Under the pieces are notes generated by a model, which was given only the letters and a program-made list of their open reading frames with translations, had not been told where the DNA came from and did not search any database. From Nitrospina sp052156635 (GTDB lineage Bacteria; Nitrospinota; Nitrospinia; Nitrospinales; Nitrospinaceae): DNA of 64,000 nt. Below are positions 49,607 to 58,274 of the stretch, piece by piece (positions within the stretch are counted from its first letter, which is position 1; every line of letters starts with the position of its first letter). The DNA is taken from NCBI RefSeq assembly GCF_052156635.1, contig NZ_JBQKUO010000002.1, forward strand, positions 124,001-188,000, written 5' to 3'. The position numbers were made by a program, and so were the translations under genes.

Positions 49607-50671
49607 ATGAAATCGACCTGCAAGGCACTTTTGTTGTGGGTGGGCCTCGGGATCATGACCTCCGGCGCGGTCTGGGAAATGACGCCGGAAGATCTCGGCC
49701 AATATATAGAAAAGAAACTGCGCCGCAATGACCGGTCGCTCAAGCTGAATGAAAAAATCATTCATGAGTCCGGTGCGAAGTTCCTCGCCAACTCCCCGCT
49801 TCTTGAAAGCGTCACCGTGCTCAAGATTTATAAAGGGGATATCGGCGACGAAGGAGTGCATGCGCTGGCGCAGTCACGTTACCTGAAAAACCTGAAAGAG
49901 TTGTCGATTGAAAACAACGGTGTGACCGATGTGGGGGCACGTTACCTGGCGGAGTCTCCGTATCTCGGCAATCTGGAAACGCTGAACCTGTTCAACAATA
50001 AGATCGGCGATGCGGGGGCCAAAGCCCTGGCGGAATCGCAAACGCTTTCGGGGCTTCTGGACCTGAATCTCAACTACAATGAAGTGGGTGACGCGGGTAC
50101 CTTGGCGATTCTCCACTCTTCCAGTTTCAAAAGACTGATGCACATCGGCCTCGCTTACAACAAGCTGGGCAAGGAAGGGGCGCAGGCGCTGAAGGATTTC
50201 CGCCTGCGGCAGAAGATCGAGGAATGGAAGGCAACCGATTCTCTTGAAAACCTTGAGAAGAACTACATAGGCGACCGCGGGGTGATGATCCTTTTGGAGT
50301 CGCCCTATATCAGCGAGATTCAGGAGTTGAACCTGAGCAACAACAACCTGACGGACGAGGCCATTGTGGCGCTTGCCAACTCATCCAAAGTGAGCAAGCT
50401 GCGATCGCTCCGCCTGGCGGGCAATTACATCACGGACCGCGGGGCGGAAGCGCTGGCCAAATCCAAATCCCTGCGTAACCTGAAAAATCTGGATTTGAAC
50501 TTCAATTACATCGGCGATGAAGGCGCGTTTGCGCTGGCGAAGGCGGAACACCTGTCACAGCTGGAAATGCTCCGGCTGGGGCAGAACCGTATCGGCTTCG
50601 AGGGAGCGAGAGCCCTCGACCAGTCTCCTTATCTCAAAAACCTCATTTATCCCATCTTCGGCTTTTACTGA
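49607..50671 (+). CDS. exported leucine-rich-repeat protein (ribonuclease-inhibitor type)
   Basis: 354 aa. The N-terminus (MKSTCKALLLWVGLGIMTSG) is a signal peptide. About eleven 24- to 28-residue repeats follow, with the pattern LxxLxLxxNxIGDxGAxALAxS, the ribonuclease-inhibitor or NLR-type LRR. There is no catalytic domain. The start is ATG 49607 with AAGGTGG before it; a GTG 12 nt upstream is weaker. It has its own palindrome-framed promoter and sits between lpxD and accA, so it is an outlier in a housekeeping operon. A binding role in the periplasm or outside the cell is likely. Confidence 0.8.
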   Translation: MKSTCKALLLWVGLGIMTSGAVWEMTPEDLGQYIEKKLRRNDRSLKLNEKIIHESGAKFLANSPLLESVTVLKIYKGDIGDEGVHALAQSRYLKNLKELSIENNGVTDVGARYLAESPYLGNLETLNLFNNKIGDAGAKALAESQTLSGLLDLNLNYNEVGDAGTLAILHSSSFKRLMHIGLAYNKLGKEGAQALKDFRLRQKIEEWKATDSLENLEKNYIGDRGVMILLESPYISEIQELNLSNNNLTDEAIVALANSSKVSKLRSLRLAGNYITDRGAEALAKSKSLRNLKNLDLNFNYIGDEGAFALAKAEHLSQLEMLRLGQNRIGFEGARALDQSPYLKNLIYPIFGFY

Positions 50672-50686
50672 TCCCGGACACGACTC

Positions 50687-51661
50687 ATGGCGCAGATACT
50701 CGAATTTGAAAAGGAAATTTTTGCGGTCGAAAACCAGATCCGCGAGCTTGTTTCGCTGTCGCACATGTATGACAGCATCGGCGACATCTCTCACGAAATC
50801 GCCAAACTCAGGAAAAAGCTTCGGCGCATGAAGTACGACACGTTCAATAATTTGGACGGCTGGCAGAAGACGCAGGTCGCACGTCATCCCATGCGACCGT
50901 ACACCATGGATTACATCAACGGCATTTTCACCGATTTTCAGGAGCTGAGCGGCGACCGTCATGGGGGACTGGGTGCGCCCATTATCGGCGGCATGGCAAA
51001 ATTCGGCGACCTCACGGTGATGATCATCGGTCATCAAAAGGGTCGCGATACGAAGGAAAAACTGCTTCGCAATTTTGGCATGCCGCAACCGTCCGCTTAC
51101 CGCAAGGCCTTGCGCTTGATGGAGATGGCGGAAAAGTTCAACCTGCCCATCGTGACGTTCATCGACACTCCCGGTGCGTATCCAGGCGTGGATGCGGAAG
51201 AGAAGGGCCAGTCGGAAGCCATCGCCCAGAACCTGTTTGTCATGGCGGGGCTCAAGGTGCCGATCATCGCCACCATCATCGGCGAAGGCGGCAGTGGCGG
51301 TGCGTTGGCCATAGGCATGGGCAACCGCGTACTCATGCTGGAACATTCAGTGTATTCCGTGATCTCGCCGGAAGGCTGTGCATCGATTTTGTGGGGTGAT
51401 AAAGAAAAGGTGAAGCAGGCCGCAGATGCGCTTTGCCTGACCGCGCAACAGCTCATCACCATGAAGGTCATCGATCAGATTGTGACCGAACCTCTCGGCG
51501 GCGCGCATCGCAATTACAAGCGCGCCACCATCCTGCTCAAAAAGGCCCTTCGTGTGCATCTCAACGCATTGACGCAGATGAGCGCCGAACAGCTTGTTGA
51601 GCAACGGCAGGAAAAATTCCGAAATCTCGGCGAGTTCGTTACCGGCCCGGTGAAGGAATGA
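50687..51661 (+). CDS. accA: acetyl-CoA carboxylase carboxyltransferase alpha subunit
   Basis: 324 aa, the usual length. With AccD it transfers CO2 from biotin to acetyl-CoA, making malonyl-CoA for fatty acids. Family marks: DYINGIFTDFQELSGDRHGG, VTFIDTPGAYPGVDAEEKGQSEAIAQNL and GEGGSGGALAIG. It starts 15 bp after the LRR gene. accD is not in the window. Convergent with the exporter gene. Confidence 0.96.
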   Translation: MAQILEFEKEIFAVENQIRELVSLSHMYDSIGDISHEIAKLRKKLRRMKYDTFNNLDGWQKTQVARHPMRPYTMDYINGIFTDFQELSGDRHGGLGAPIIGGMAKFGDLTVMIIGHQKGRDTKEKLLRNFGMPQPSAYRKALRLMEMAEKFNLPIVTFIDTPGAYPGVDAEEKGQSEAIAQNLFVMAGLKVPIIATIIGEGGSGGALAIGMGNRVLMLEHSVYSVISPEGCASILWGDKEKVKQAADALCLTAQQLITMKVIDQIVTEPLGGAHRNYKRATILLKKALRVHLNALTQMSAEQLVEQRQEKFRNLGEFVTGPVKE

Positions 51662-51682
51662 TCATTTCCAGATAAACGTGAA

Positions 51683-53407
51683 TCAAAGGTGGAGTTGAGA
51701 CCGGAACAGGTTCGCGTAGCTGGTGTCTCCCTGAATCAGATCTTCATGCGTTCCGGATTCTACCAGTGTTCCTTCCTGCAGGACCACGATGCGGTCCGCA
51801 TCCTCCAGCGTGGACAGACGATGCGCGATGATGAGCGTGGTGCGGCTGGCCATGAGCTGGCGAAGCGCTTCTTTGATCTGCATCTCGGTTTCCGAATCGA
51901 CCGATGCCGTGGCTTCGTCCAGCACCACAATGGGCGGATCTTTCAAAAACACGCGGGCGATGGCGAGTCGGTGGCGCTCTCCGCCGGACAGCTTCACCCC
52001 GCGCTCCCCGATCAACGTATCGTATCCATGGGGCAGTTTTTCGACGAACCCCGCGGCATTCGCCGCTTTTGCAGCGCGGCGGATGTCTTGCTCCGAAGCC
52101 TGAAGGTTGCCGTAACGGATGTTGTCGGCCACGGTCCCATTGAACAAAAACGGCTCCTGCGATACCAGCCCGATCTGTTCGCGCAGATAGGACAGGCTGA
52201 GTTCGCGAAGCGGGTAGCCGTCGATGCGCACCTCCCCCGCCGTCGGATCGTAAAACCGCATGAGCAGTTTGACCAGCGTCGATTTGCCGCTTCCCGTATG
52301 TCCCGCCAATGCGATGGTCTCTCCCGGCTCGACGTCAAAAGAAACGCCGTGCAGAACTTCCTTGCCTTCGACATAGGAAAAATGAATGTCGCGGAAATCG
52401 ATGTGGCCGCGCACGTGGGTGGAGGGCACGATGGGGTTTTCCGGCTCCTTCACTTCCGGTTCCGCGTCGATGATTTCAAACAACCGCTCGCTGGAGGCCA
52501 GTGCGTGTTGCAACATGTGGTTGAGCGAGTGCAATTGATTGATGGGGGTGTAAAAGAGGGCGAGGTAGCCGATGAAGGCAACCAGCGTCCCGACGGTGAT
52601 TTCCCCGCCACGCACCAGCCCGATTCCATAAAGCACGATCAGCACCGTGCCCATCGATCCCAGAAACATCATGCTGGGTGAGTAATACGCCCACAGCTTC
52701 ATCACTTCCAGCGTCCCCTTGCAATAGGCGTCGCTCCGTTTTTCAAACCGTTCGATCTCGTGATTCTGCCGGTTGAAGGCAAAGGTTTCCTTCATGCCGG
52801 AGATGGTGTCCTGAAGGATGCCGTTCATCTTTGCCGCGCGTTCACGCACCATGTGGTACAGATCGTGCGCCTTGAAGGTATACTTCCATGCACCCAGAAT
52901 CAGCAGGGGAATCGGGATCATCGACGCCAGTGCCAGCTTCCAGTGCAGGAAAAACATGATGATGGTGATGCCGATGAGCGTCAGGACCGCCGTGACCAAC
53001 TGCTCGATACCATCGATGAATATGCGTTCCACGTAGGTCACATCATCATTCACACGTGACATGATTTCGCCCGTCGCTCGATTTTCGTAATACTTGAGCG
53101 ACATCTTCTGCAGCGAGCGGTACACGTGCGACCGCAGGTCGAAGACCACTTTCTGCTCGAGGTCGTTGTTGAGCCGGATGCGTTTGTAATTTGAAAAATT
53201 ACGGCCGAAGTAGGAGAGAACGAGTGCCAGCACGACCCAGTAGATCGCACTGCCGGCCTGCTCCTGCACCAGTTGATCGATGATGATCTTGATGAGCCAC
53301 GGTGGAACGAGGTCCAGAAGGGTGGTCAGGATGGCGAATCCCAGAGTCCATGCCACATAGGGTTTGTAAGGTTTCAGATATCCCAAAACCCGGATAAGAG
53401 ATTTCAT
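51683..53407 (-). CDS. MsbA-like ABC exporter (half-transporter)
   Basis: 574 aa. A six-helix membrane domain (about 15-300) is followed by an ATPase domain (about 330-570) with Walker A GHTGSGKST, signature LSGGERHRLAIAR, Walker B IVVLDEATASVD and the switch His in IIAHRLST. It acts as a homodimer, probably flipping lipid A or another lipid; multidrug export is the alternative. The lipid A gene lpxD is 2 kb away. The ATG has no clear ribosome-binding site; a TATAAC about 20 nt upstream could be a -10 box. Confidence 0.9.
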   Translation of the reverse strand: MKSLIRVLGYLKPYKPYVAWTLGFAILTTLLDLVPPWLIKIIIDQLVQEQAGSAIYWVVLALVLSYFGRNFSNYKRIRLNNDLEQKVVFDLRSHVYRSLQKMSLKYYENRATGEIMSRVNDDVTYVERIFIDGIEQLVTAVLTLIGITIIMFFLHWKLALASMIPIPLLILGAWKYTFKAHDLYHMVRERAAKMNGILQDTISGMKETFAFNRQNHEIERFEKRSDAYCKGTLEVMKLWAYYSPSMMFLGSMGTVLIVLYGIGLVRGGEITVGTLVAFIGYLALFYTPINQLHSLNHMLQHALASSERLFEIIDAEPEVKEPENPIVPSTHVRGHIDFRDIHFSYVEGKEVLHGVSFDVEPGETIALAGHTGSGKSTLVKLLMRFYDPTAGEVRIDGYPLRELSLSYLREQIGLVSQEPFLFNGTVADNIRYGNLQASEQDIRRAAKAANAAGFVEKLPHGYDTLIGERGVKLSGGERHRLAIARVFLKDPPIVVLDEATASVDSETEMQIKEALRQLMASRTTLIIAHRLSTLEDADRIVVLQEGTLVESGTHEDLIQGDTSYANLFRSQLHL

Positions 53408-53544
53408 GATGCGTGTGTGTCAGCGTTGTTATATTTTTTTGTGTGTCATGCATGGTGACTTGACCCTGTTGAGGTCCATGGTTCAATATTAGACCAGACA
53501 GGGCGGAAATCTTAAATAAAAACTTCTGGATGGATGGAGAAGGC

Positions 53545-54489
53545 ATGGAATATCGACAGTTGGGATCGAGCGATTTGAAGGTTTCAGTACTGGGATTTGG
53601 TGCGTGGGGCATCGGCGGTTCGCCGTTCTGGACGACGGAGGGCGATCGTGCCTCCGAGAAAGCTCTCCTTAAGGCGGTGGAACTGGGGATCAATTTTTTC
53701 GACACCGCGCCGGTATATGGATTCGGTCATTCGGAGTCAATTATAGGAAAAACCCTGAAACCGCACCGGGACAAACTGGTCTACGCCACCAAATGTGGCC
53801 TGCGTTGGGAAAAAGAATCGTTGGGCTCCATCCGCAAGGTGGCGACCCGCGCGTCGATCGAGGAAGAAGTCGAACTGAGCCTCAAACGCCTGCAAACGGA
53901 CGTGATCGATCTCTACCAGGTGCATTGGCCGGATGTGGACACGCCGCAGGCCGAGACCATGGAAGCCCTGATGCGACTGAAAGAGCAGGGCAAGATCCGA
54001 CACATCGGTGTCAGCAATTACAATGTCCAGCAGATGCAGGAGTGCCTGGAAGTGGGGCCAATTGTCTCCCTGCAACCGGAATACAGCCTTTTGCAAAGGT
54101 CGATCGAAAAAGAAATCGTGCCGTTCTGTTTGGTAAACGGTATGGGCGTGGTGGCCTACAGCCCGCTCGCGTCCGGCGTGTTGACGGGCAAGTACGGCAA
54201 GGACACCAGGTTCAAAGACTGGCGGAGCAAGGGAATCATCGGCGAGTTCACGGGTGAGGCGTTTGAGCGCAACGTGGAGAAAGTGGAGCAGATGAAAGCC
54301 GTTGCCGATGGACTGGGAAAAACCTGCACTCACGTGGCGATCAACTGGGTCACGCGCCAGCCCGCGGTGGCGACGGCCTTGATCGGCGTCAAAAACGAAA
54401 AGCAGGTGGAAGAGAACGTTCAGGCCATTGGGTGGGAACTGGATAAAGACGCTGGGAAACGGCTCGACAAAATTTTTACTATCGAGTGA
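53545..54489 (+). CDS. aldo/keto reductase
   Basis: 314 aa. It starts MEYRQLGSSDLKVSVLGFGAWGIGG and carries FDTAPVYGFGHSE (catalytic Asp and Tyr), ATKCGL (Lys) and YQVHWPD (His), then CTHVAINWVTRQPAVATALIGVKNEKQ. The N-terminal RQLGSSDLKVS marks the potassium-channel-beta-like/YdjG-like group. Substrate unknown. The ATG has GGAG 5 nt before it. Its stop abuts the stop of the convergent unknown gene, with no spacer. Confidence 0.92.
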   Translation: MEYRQLGSSDLKVSVLGFGAWGIGGSPFWTTEGDRASEKALLKAVELGINFFDTAPVYGFGHSESIIGKTLKPHRDKLVYATKCGLRWEKESLGSIRKVATRASIEEEVELSLKRLQTDVIDLYQVHWPDVDTPQAETMEALMRLKEQGKIRHIGVSNYNVQQMQECLEVGPIVSLQPEYSLLQRSIEKEIVPFCLVNGMGVVAYSPLASGVLTGKYGKDTRFKDWRSKGIIGEFTGEAFERNVEKVEQMKAVADGLGKTCTHVAINWVTRQPAVATALIGVKNEKQVEENVQAIGWELDKDAGKRLDKIFTIE

Positions 54490-55101
54490 TCAGGGTGAGG
54501 GTTCCTGAAGGACTTCCTTATAAGTTTTAACCATATCCTCGGTCTTTTCTTTTACCAACTCCACTTTCGCACGGACCATCGGGCTTTCCGGTTTCAACAG
54601 AGAAAGCGATCCATTGATACCGGTCATGGTTTCTTCCAACCGGTTCACCTGTCCGGGGTGGTCGATCTGCGGGGTGGGTGGCTCCGGCTTTTTCGACATG
54701 TCCAGCAGGGCCTGCTGAAGGGCCATCTCCAGCGCCTTGATTCGTTCGTCCATGGTCTTTTGTTTGACGCCGAGATTGAGGGATGCCTGGTTCTGCGATA
54801 ACGTCAACTGCGTTCCCAAATCCTTCAGGTGCAAAACCTGGGTTTTGTTGATGGTGTAGAAGGTGACCCCAAGGACAGCGAGGATGCTGATGTACAGCAT
54901 GGTTTTGACGACCGTGATTTCCCGCCGGTTTCTTCTGATTTCCGCGCGCAGGGTTTCCACCTCGGATTCCGGGTGGGTTTCGTCAGGGGCGGTACCGGTT
55001 TCCTGGTTGTCGTTTTCTTCCATCGGGGAAGGGGCGGGGGAGCCGTCTTCGCCGTTTTCGGACGAACGATCCGGCTCCAGGTTCTCGTCACGCGATTCCA
55101 T
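54490..55101 (-). CDS. membrane-anchored coiled-coil protein of unknown function
   Basis: 203 aa. A disordered, acidic Glu/Asp/Pro-rich N-terminus (to about 55), a helix with basic residues, one transmembrane segment (about 64-85, TMLYISILAVLGVTFYTI), then a coiled-coil C-terminal half. The topology (short cytoplasmic head, periplasmic coil) resembles cell-division or secretion accessory proteins, but no family is recognised. GAGG lies 6 nt before ATG 55101, which is preferred over a TTG 15 nt upstream. It follows the prepilin peptidase gene on the same strand. Confidence 0.65.
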   Translation of the reverse strand: MESRDENLEPDRSSENGEDGSPAPSPMEENDNQETGTAPDETHPESEVETLRAEIRRNRREITVVKTMLYISILAVLGVTFYTINKTQVLHLKDLGTQLTLSQNQASLNLGVKQKTMDERIKALEMALQQALLDMSKKPEPPTPQIDHPGQVNRLEETMTGINGSLSLLKPESPMVRAKVELVKEKTEDMVKTYKEVLQEPSP

Positions 55102-55136
55102 GGGTTTCCTCAACAATGAAATTTTCAGGATGCGGG

Positions 55137-55937
55137 CTATTGTTCCACAACCATGAGGCTCAGGTAAAGGCCTAAAATGTCATCCCCAAAGAAAATGGAG
55201 ACAACCGTGGCCAGGGCGAGGAACGGCCCGAAAGGAATCCGGCTGAGAAAATTCAGTTTTTTGGTTGTCATCCCGAGCGCCCCGAACAACGCTCCCGAAA
55301 TCGCCCCGAGAAAAATGACGAGCAGCACCTGCGCCCATCCCAGAAGTGCTCCCGCCGCGGCGATGTACTTGATGTCGCCTCCCCCCATGCCCATGGCCCC
55401 GCGTACCTTGAAATACACTTCCGCCAGAAACAGGAACAGGCCGCCCCCCACCACCAGCCCGATCAGGGAATCCATGAAACCATTCAGGTAGGTGCCTGCG
55501 ATCAAACCAAACGCGATACCGGGAAGTGTGATTTTATCGGGAATGATCTGGTGTTGGATATCGATCACGGTGATGATGACGAGAGTCGGCATGACGATGG
55601 CGTAAATCGCGCTGGTCCATGTGAAACCGAATTTATACAACACCCCGGCCAATAAAAGAGCTGTCACCAGCTCGACAGCCGGATACACCGGGGAGATGGG
55701 TTCCTTGCATTTCCGGCAGCGACCGCCGAGAGCCAGGTAGCTCAGGACGGGAACATTATCTCGCTTGCGGATGGGCGTTTTGCAGTGGGGGCAGTGTGAG
55801 GCGGGAAAGGCGACGGATTCCTTTTTGGGGAGGCGCGCAATGCATACGTTGCAAAAGCTGCCGATCACCAGGCCGAACAGGAAACCGGTACCCGCCAGCA
55901 GGGGAGGGGGAATGAGAGCGAATGTGGAGAAATCCAT
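55137..55937 (-). CDS. pilD: prepilin peptidase / N-methyltransferase (type IV leader peptidase)
   Basis: 266 aa polytopic membrane enzyme that cleaves and N-methylates type IV prepilins and pseudopilins. The N-terminal zinc-type quartet is complete (Cys49, Cys52, Cys74, Cys77); the aspartyl-protease pair is Asp126 in VIDIQHQIIPD and Asp188 in GGGDIK. Presence implies a type IV pilus or type II secretion system elsewhere, and fits ComEC-based DNA uptake. No pilin gene is in the window. Confidence 0.94.
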   Translation of the reverse strand: MDFSTFALIPPPLLAGTGFLFGLVIGSFCNVCIARLPKKESVAFPASHCPHCKTPIRKRDNVPVLSYLALGGRCRKCKEPISPVYPAVELVTALLLAGVLYKFGFTWTSAIYAIVMPTLVIITVIDIQHQIIPDKITLPGIAFGLIAGTYLNGFMDSLIGLVVGGGLFLFLAEVYFKVRGAMGMGGGDIKYIAAAGALLGWAQVLLVIFLGAISGALFGALGMTTKKLNFLSRIPFGPFLALATVVSIFFGDDILGLYLSLMVVEQ

Positions 55938-56000
55938 GCGGGCTCAACGAGAAAAGGAGTCATCCGGCACAACCGCCGCCATTTCCATTGTCAGGCAGAA

Positions 56001-56474
56001 TCAGTAAGGAATCAATCGTTCTACCGTATCAAATACGGTTTCGCTGGTGAAACCTTTGCGTTGCAGAAACCCGGCGAGACGTTGCCTTTGTTTCTGCTTA
56101 TCGAGGTTTTTCCATTTAACCAGTTTGCTTTCGGCCGCTTCGCGGGCCAGCTCCTTTTCATCGACCTCGCCATAAAGCTGGCGCAGGGTTTCCCCGACGA
56201 TGGAATCGGCAAGCCCTTTCAGGCGCAGGTCCTGTTGCAGGCGAAAGCGGCCGAACCGTTTGGTTTCGATGCGGTACCGCCCCCATTGCAGGGCAAACCG
56301 GGTGTCATCCAGGTAACCCAGGCGTTTGAGATAATCGACGACCAAATCGACAGTGGACGTATCGAAGTCCTTACCCAGGAGGTAGGTCCGCATTTCGTGC
56401 TCCGTACGGTCGCGATAGGTGAGGTAGCGGAGAGCCCTGTTGCGGGCCTGTTTGAGCGCGTCGTCGTCCGGCAT
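56001..56474 (-). CDS. recX: RecX regulatory protein
   Basis: 157 aa, a three-helix-repeat protein that inhibits RecA filament growth. Marks: ALRYLTYRDRTEHEMRTYLLGKDF, VVDYLKRLGYLDDTRFALQWGR, RFGRFRLQQDLRLKGL and a C-terminal FLQRKGFTSETVFDTVERL. It lies 20 bp downstream of recA, the common order recA-recX, and is presumably co-transcribed and induced with it. Confidence 0.9.
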   Translation of the reverse strand: MPDDDALKQARNRALRYLTYRDRTEHEMRTYLLGKDFDTSTVDLVVDYLKRLGYLDDTRFALQWGRYRIETKRFGRFRLQQDLRLKGLADSIVGETLRQLYGEVDEKELAREAAESKLVKWKNLDKQKQRQRLAGFLQRKGFTSETVFDTVERLIPY

Positions 56475-56494
56475 CGGAGGCAGGCCTGCGTGGG

Positions 56495-57577
56495 CTACTT
56501 CTTTTTGCCTTTACCGGAGGCTTTGGGCTCGACTTCTTCTCCTCCGTTATTTCCACTGTTCTCGGTGGGAGGGGCCGCGTGAACCGGCAGGTCCAGTTTC
56601 TGCCGGATCTGGGTTTCGATTTTTTGCGCGATGTCGGGATTCTCTTCCAGGAAGTTCTTGGAGTTTTCGCGGCCCTGGCCGATGCGTTCGTCTCCAAAGG
56701 AAAACCAGGTGCCGCTTTTCTGGATGATTTCGTTCTGCACGCCCAGGTCCAAAAGGTCGCCGTAGCGGGAGATGCCCTTGCCGTAAATGATGTCGAACTC
56801 GCATTCACGGAAGGGAGGCGCGAGTTTGTTTTTCACCACTTTCACGCGCGTGCGGTTGCCGATCACTTTGTCGCCGTCCTTCAGGGCGGAGATCCGGCGG
56901 ATGTCGAGTCGCACCGAGGAATAGAATTTCAGGGCGTTGCCGCCGGTGGTGGTCTCCGGACTGCCGAACATGACTCCGATCTTCATGCGGATCTGGTTGA
57001 TGAAGATGAGCGCCGTGCGTGATTTGTTGATGACCCCGGTGAGCTTGCGCATGGCCTGTGACATGAGCCGGGCCTGCAGTCCCATGTGGGAGTCGCCCAT
57101 CTCACCGTCCAACTCCGCTTTCGGTACCAGGGCCGCCACCGAATCGATGACGATCACGTCCACCGCACCGCTGCGCACCAGCACCTCGGCGATCTCCAGG
57201 GTTTGCTCGCCCGTATCGGGCTGGGACAACAGAAGGTCCTCCAGGTTGACGCCCAGGTTGCGTGCATACTGCGGGTCGAGCGCGTGTTCGGCGTCGATAA
57301 ATGCGGCGACCCCGCCCGTCTTCTGCGCTTCGGCAATGATGTGCAGAGTGAGGCTGGTTTTTCCAGACGCCTCCGGTCCATAAATTTCGATCACGCGGCC
57401 CCGTGGCACGCCGCCGATTCCCAATACCGCGTCGAGCGATAGGGAACCGGTGGGAATGGTGGCGACCTTCTGCGCTTCACCCTTACCCAGCTTCATGATG
57501 GATCCCTTACCGAACTGCTTTTCAATTTGAGAAAAAGCGAGGTCGAGGGCTTTTTCCTTATCCGGATCGATGGACAT
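56495..57577 (-). CDS. recA: recombinase RecA
   Basis: 360 aa. It forms filaments on single-stranded DNA for strand exchange and SOS induction. Walker A GPEASGKTS, VIDSVAALVPKAELDGEMGDSHMGLQARLMSQA, NQIRMKIGVMFGSPETTTGGNALKFY are all canonical. The frame is open to 57775, but ATG 57577 with AGGAG about 6 nt before it is the start. I see no obvious LexA box in the 35-nt gap to thpR, so SOS control cannot be stated. Confidence 0.97.
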   Translation of the reverse strand: MSIDPDKEKALDLAFSQIEKQFGKGSIMKLGKGEAQKVATIPTGSLSLDAVLGIGGVPRGRVIEIYGPEASGKTSLTLHIIAEAQKTGGVAAFIDAEHALDPQYARNLGVNLEDLLLSQPDTGEQTLEIAEVLVRSGAVDVIVIDSVAALVPKAELDGEMGDSHMGLQARLMSQAMRKLTGVINKSRTALIFINQIRMKIGVMFGSPETTTGGNALKFYSSVRLDIRRISALKDGDKVIGNRTRVKVVKNKLAPPFRECEFDIIYGKGISRYGDLLDLGVQNEIIQKSGTWFSFGDERIGQGRENSKNFLEENPDIAQKIETQIRQKLDLPVHAAPPTENSGNNGGEEVEPKASGKGKKK

Positions 57578-57612
57578 GGCGTCTCCTAATAGAAAGGTAA
57601 GGTACGTACGAA

Positions 57613-58197
57613 TCAGGGGTCCGGACTCCGGCCCTGGAGTGAGATTTCCTTCAATACCGTGTAAATCGAACCCTTGGGGGTCAACTTGCTTTGAATCAGG
57701 CTGAATGATTTGACCTGAATTGGGCTTGGGTCCAAATCCCCGAGATCGTCCATTTCCACCTTCAACCGTTCGCAACCCTTCGGGGACTTGATGCGGCCCA
57801 GTGTGAGGTGTGGAGAAAACGCCCGGCTCTCCCGCGGCCAGCCCAAGGGTTCTACGGCGCTTTCCACGCCTGACTGGAGCGAAGCCAGATGGCCTTCCCG
57901 GTCATCCAACCCGACCCAGACCACCCGGGGTTTTTTCCATCCCGGAAACACGCCCAGCCCACCCAGCGAAACCTGGAACGGAGCCCGCCCAGTGGCTAGC
58001 CCATCCAGTGCGGTGTTGATCTCGGGAATGCGATGAGGGTCGGTGTCCCCAAGAAACTTTAAGGTCAGGTGAATGTTTCCGGGTCGTGTCCAGGTCGCAT
58101 GCACCCCCAGTTTTTTAAATCGATCCTGAATGGCGCTGAGGGTGTTGAGCGTGGTGGACGGAACGAGAACGGCTACAAAGGTCCTTATGGCCAGCAC
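57613..58197 (-). CDS. thpR: RNA 2',3'-cyclic phosphodiesterase (2'-5' RNA ligase family)
   Basis: 194 aa. The two catalytic HxTL motifs are present, HLTLKFLG and HLTLGRIK, as in the ThpR/LigT family, which hydrolyses 2',3'-cyclic phosphates and reversibly joins 2'-5' RNA ends. RTFVAVLVP at the start is typical. The start codon is a GTG (58197), with GGAGG at a rather long 14 nt; no ATG fits better. It is 35 nt upstream of recA on the same strand; the order thpR(cinA)-recA-recX is common in bacteria. Confidence 0.88.
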   Translation of the reverse strand: MLAIRTFVAVLVPSTTLNTLSAIQDRFKKLGVHATWTRPGNIHLTLKFLGDTDPHRIPEINTALDGLATGRAPFQVSLGGLGVFPGWKKPRVVWVGLDDREGHLASLQSGVESAVEPLGWPRESRAFSPHLTLGRIKSPKGCERLKVEMDDLGDLDPSPIQVKSFSLIQSKLTPKGSIYTVLKEISLQGRSPDP

Positions 58198-58274
58198 AGT
58201 TTACAAATCGCCTCCGGGGTTGTCAATTTGATTTGGCTACGGCAATCCGCGTGCAACACCAGTCTCTTATTGTA

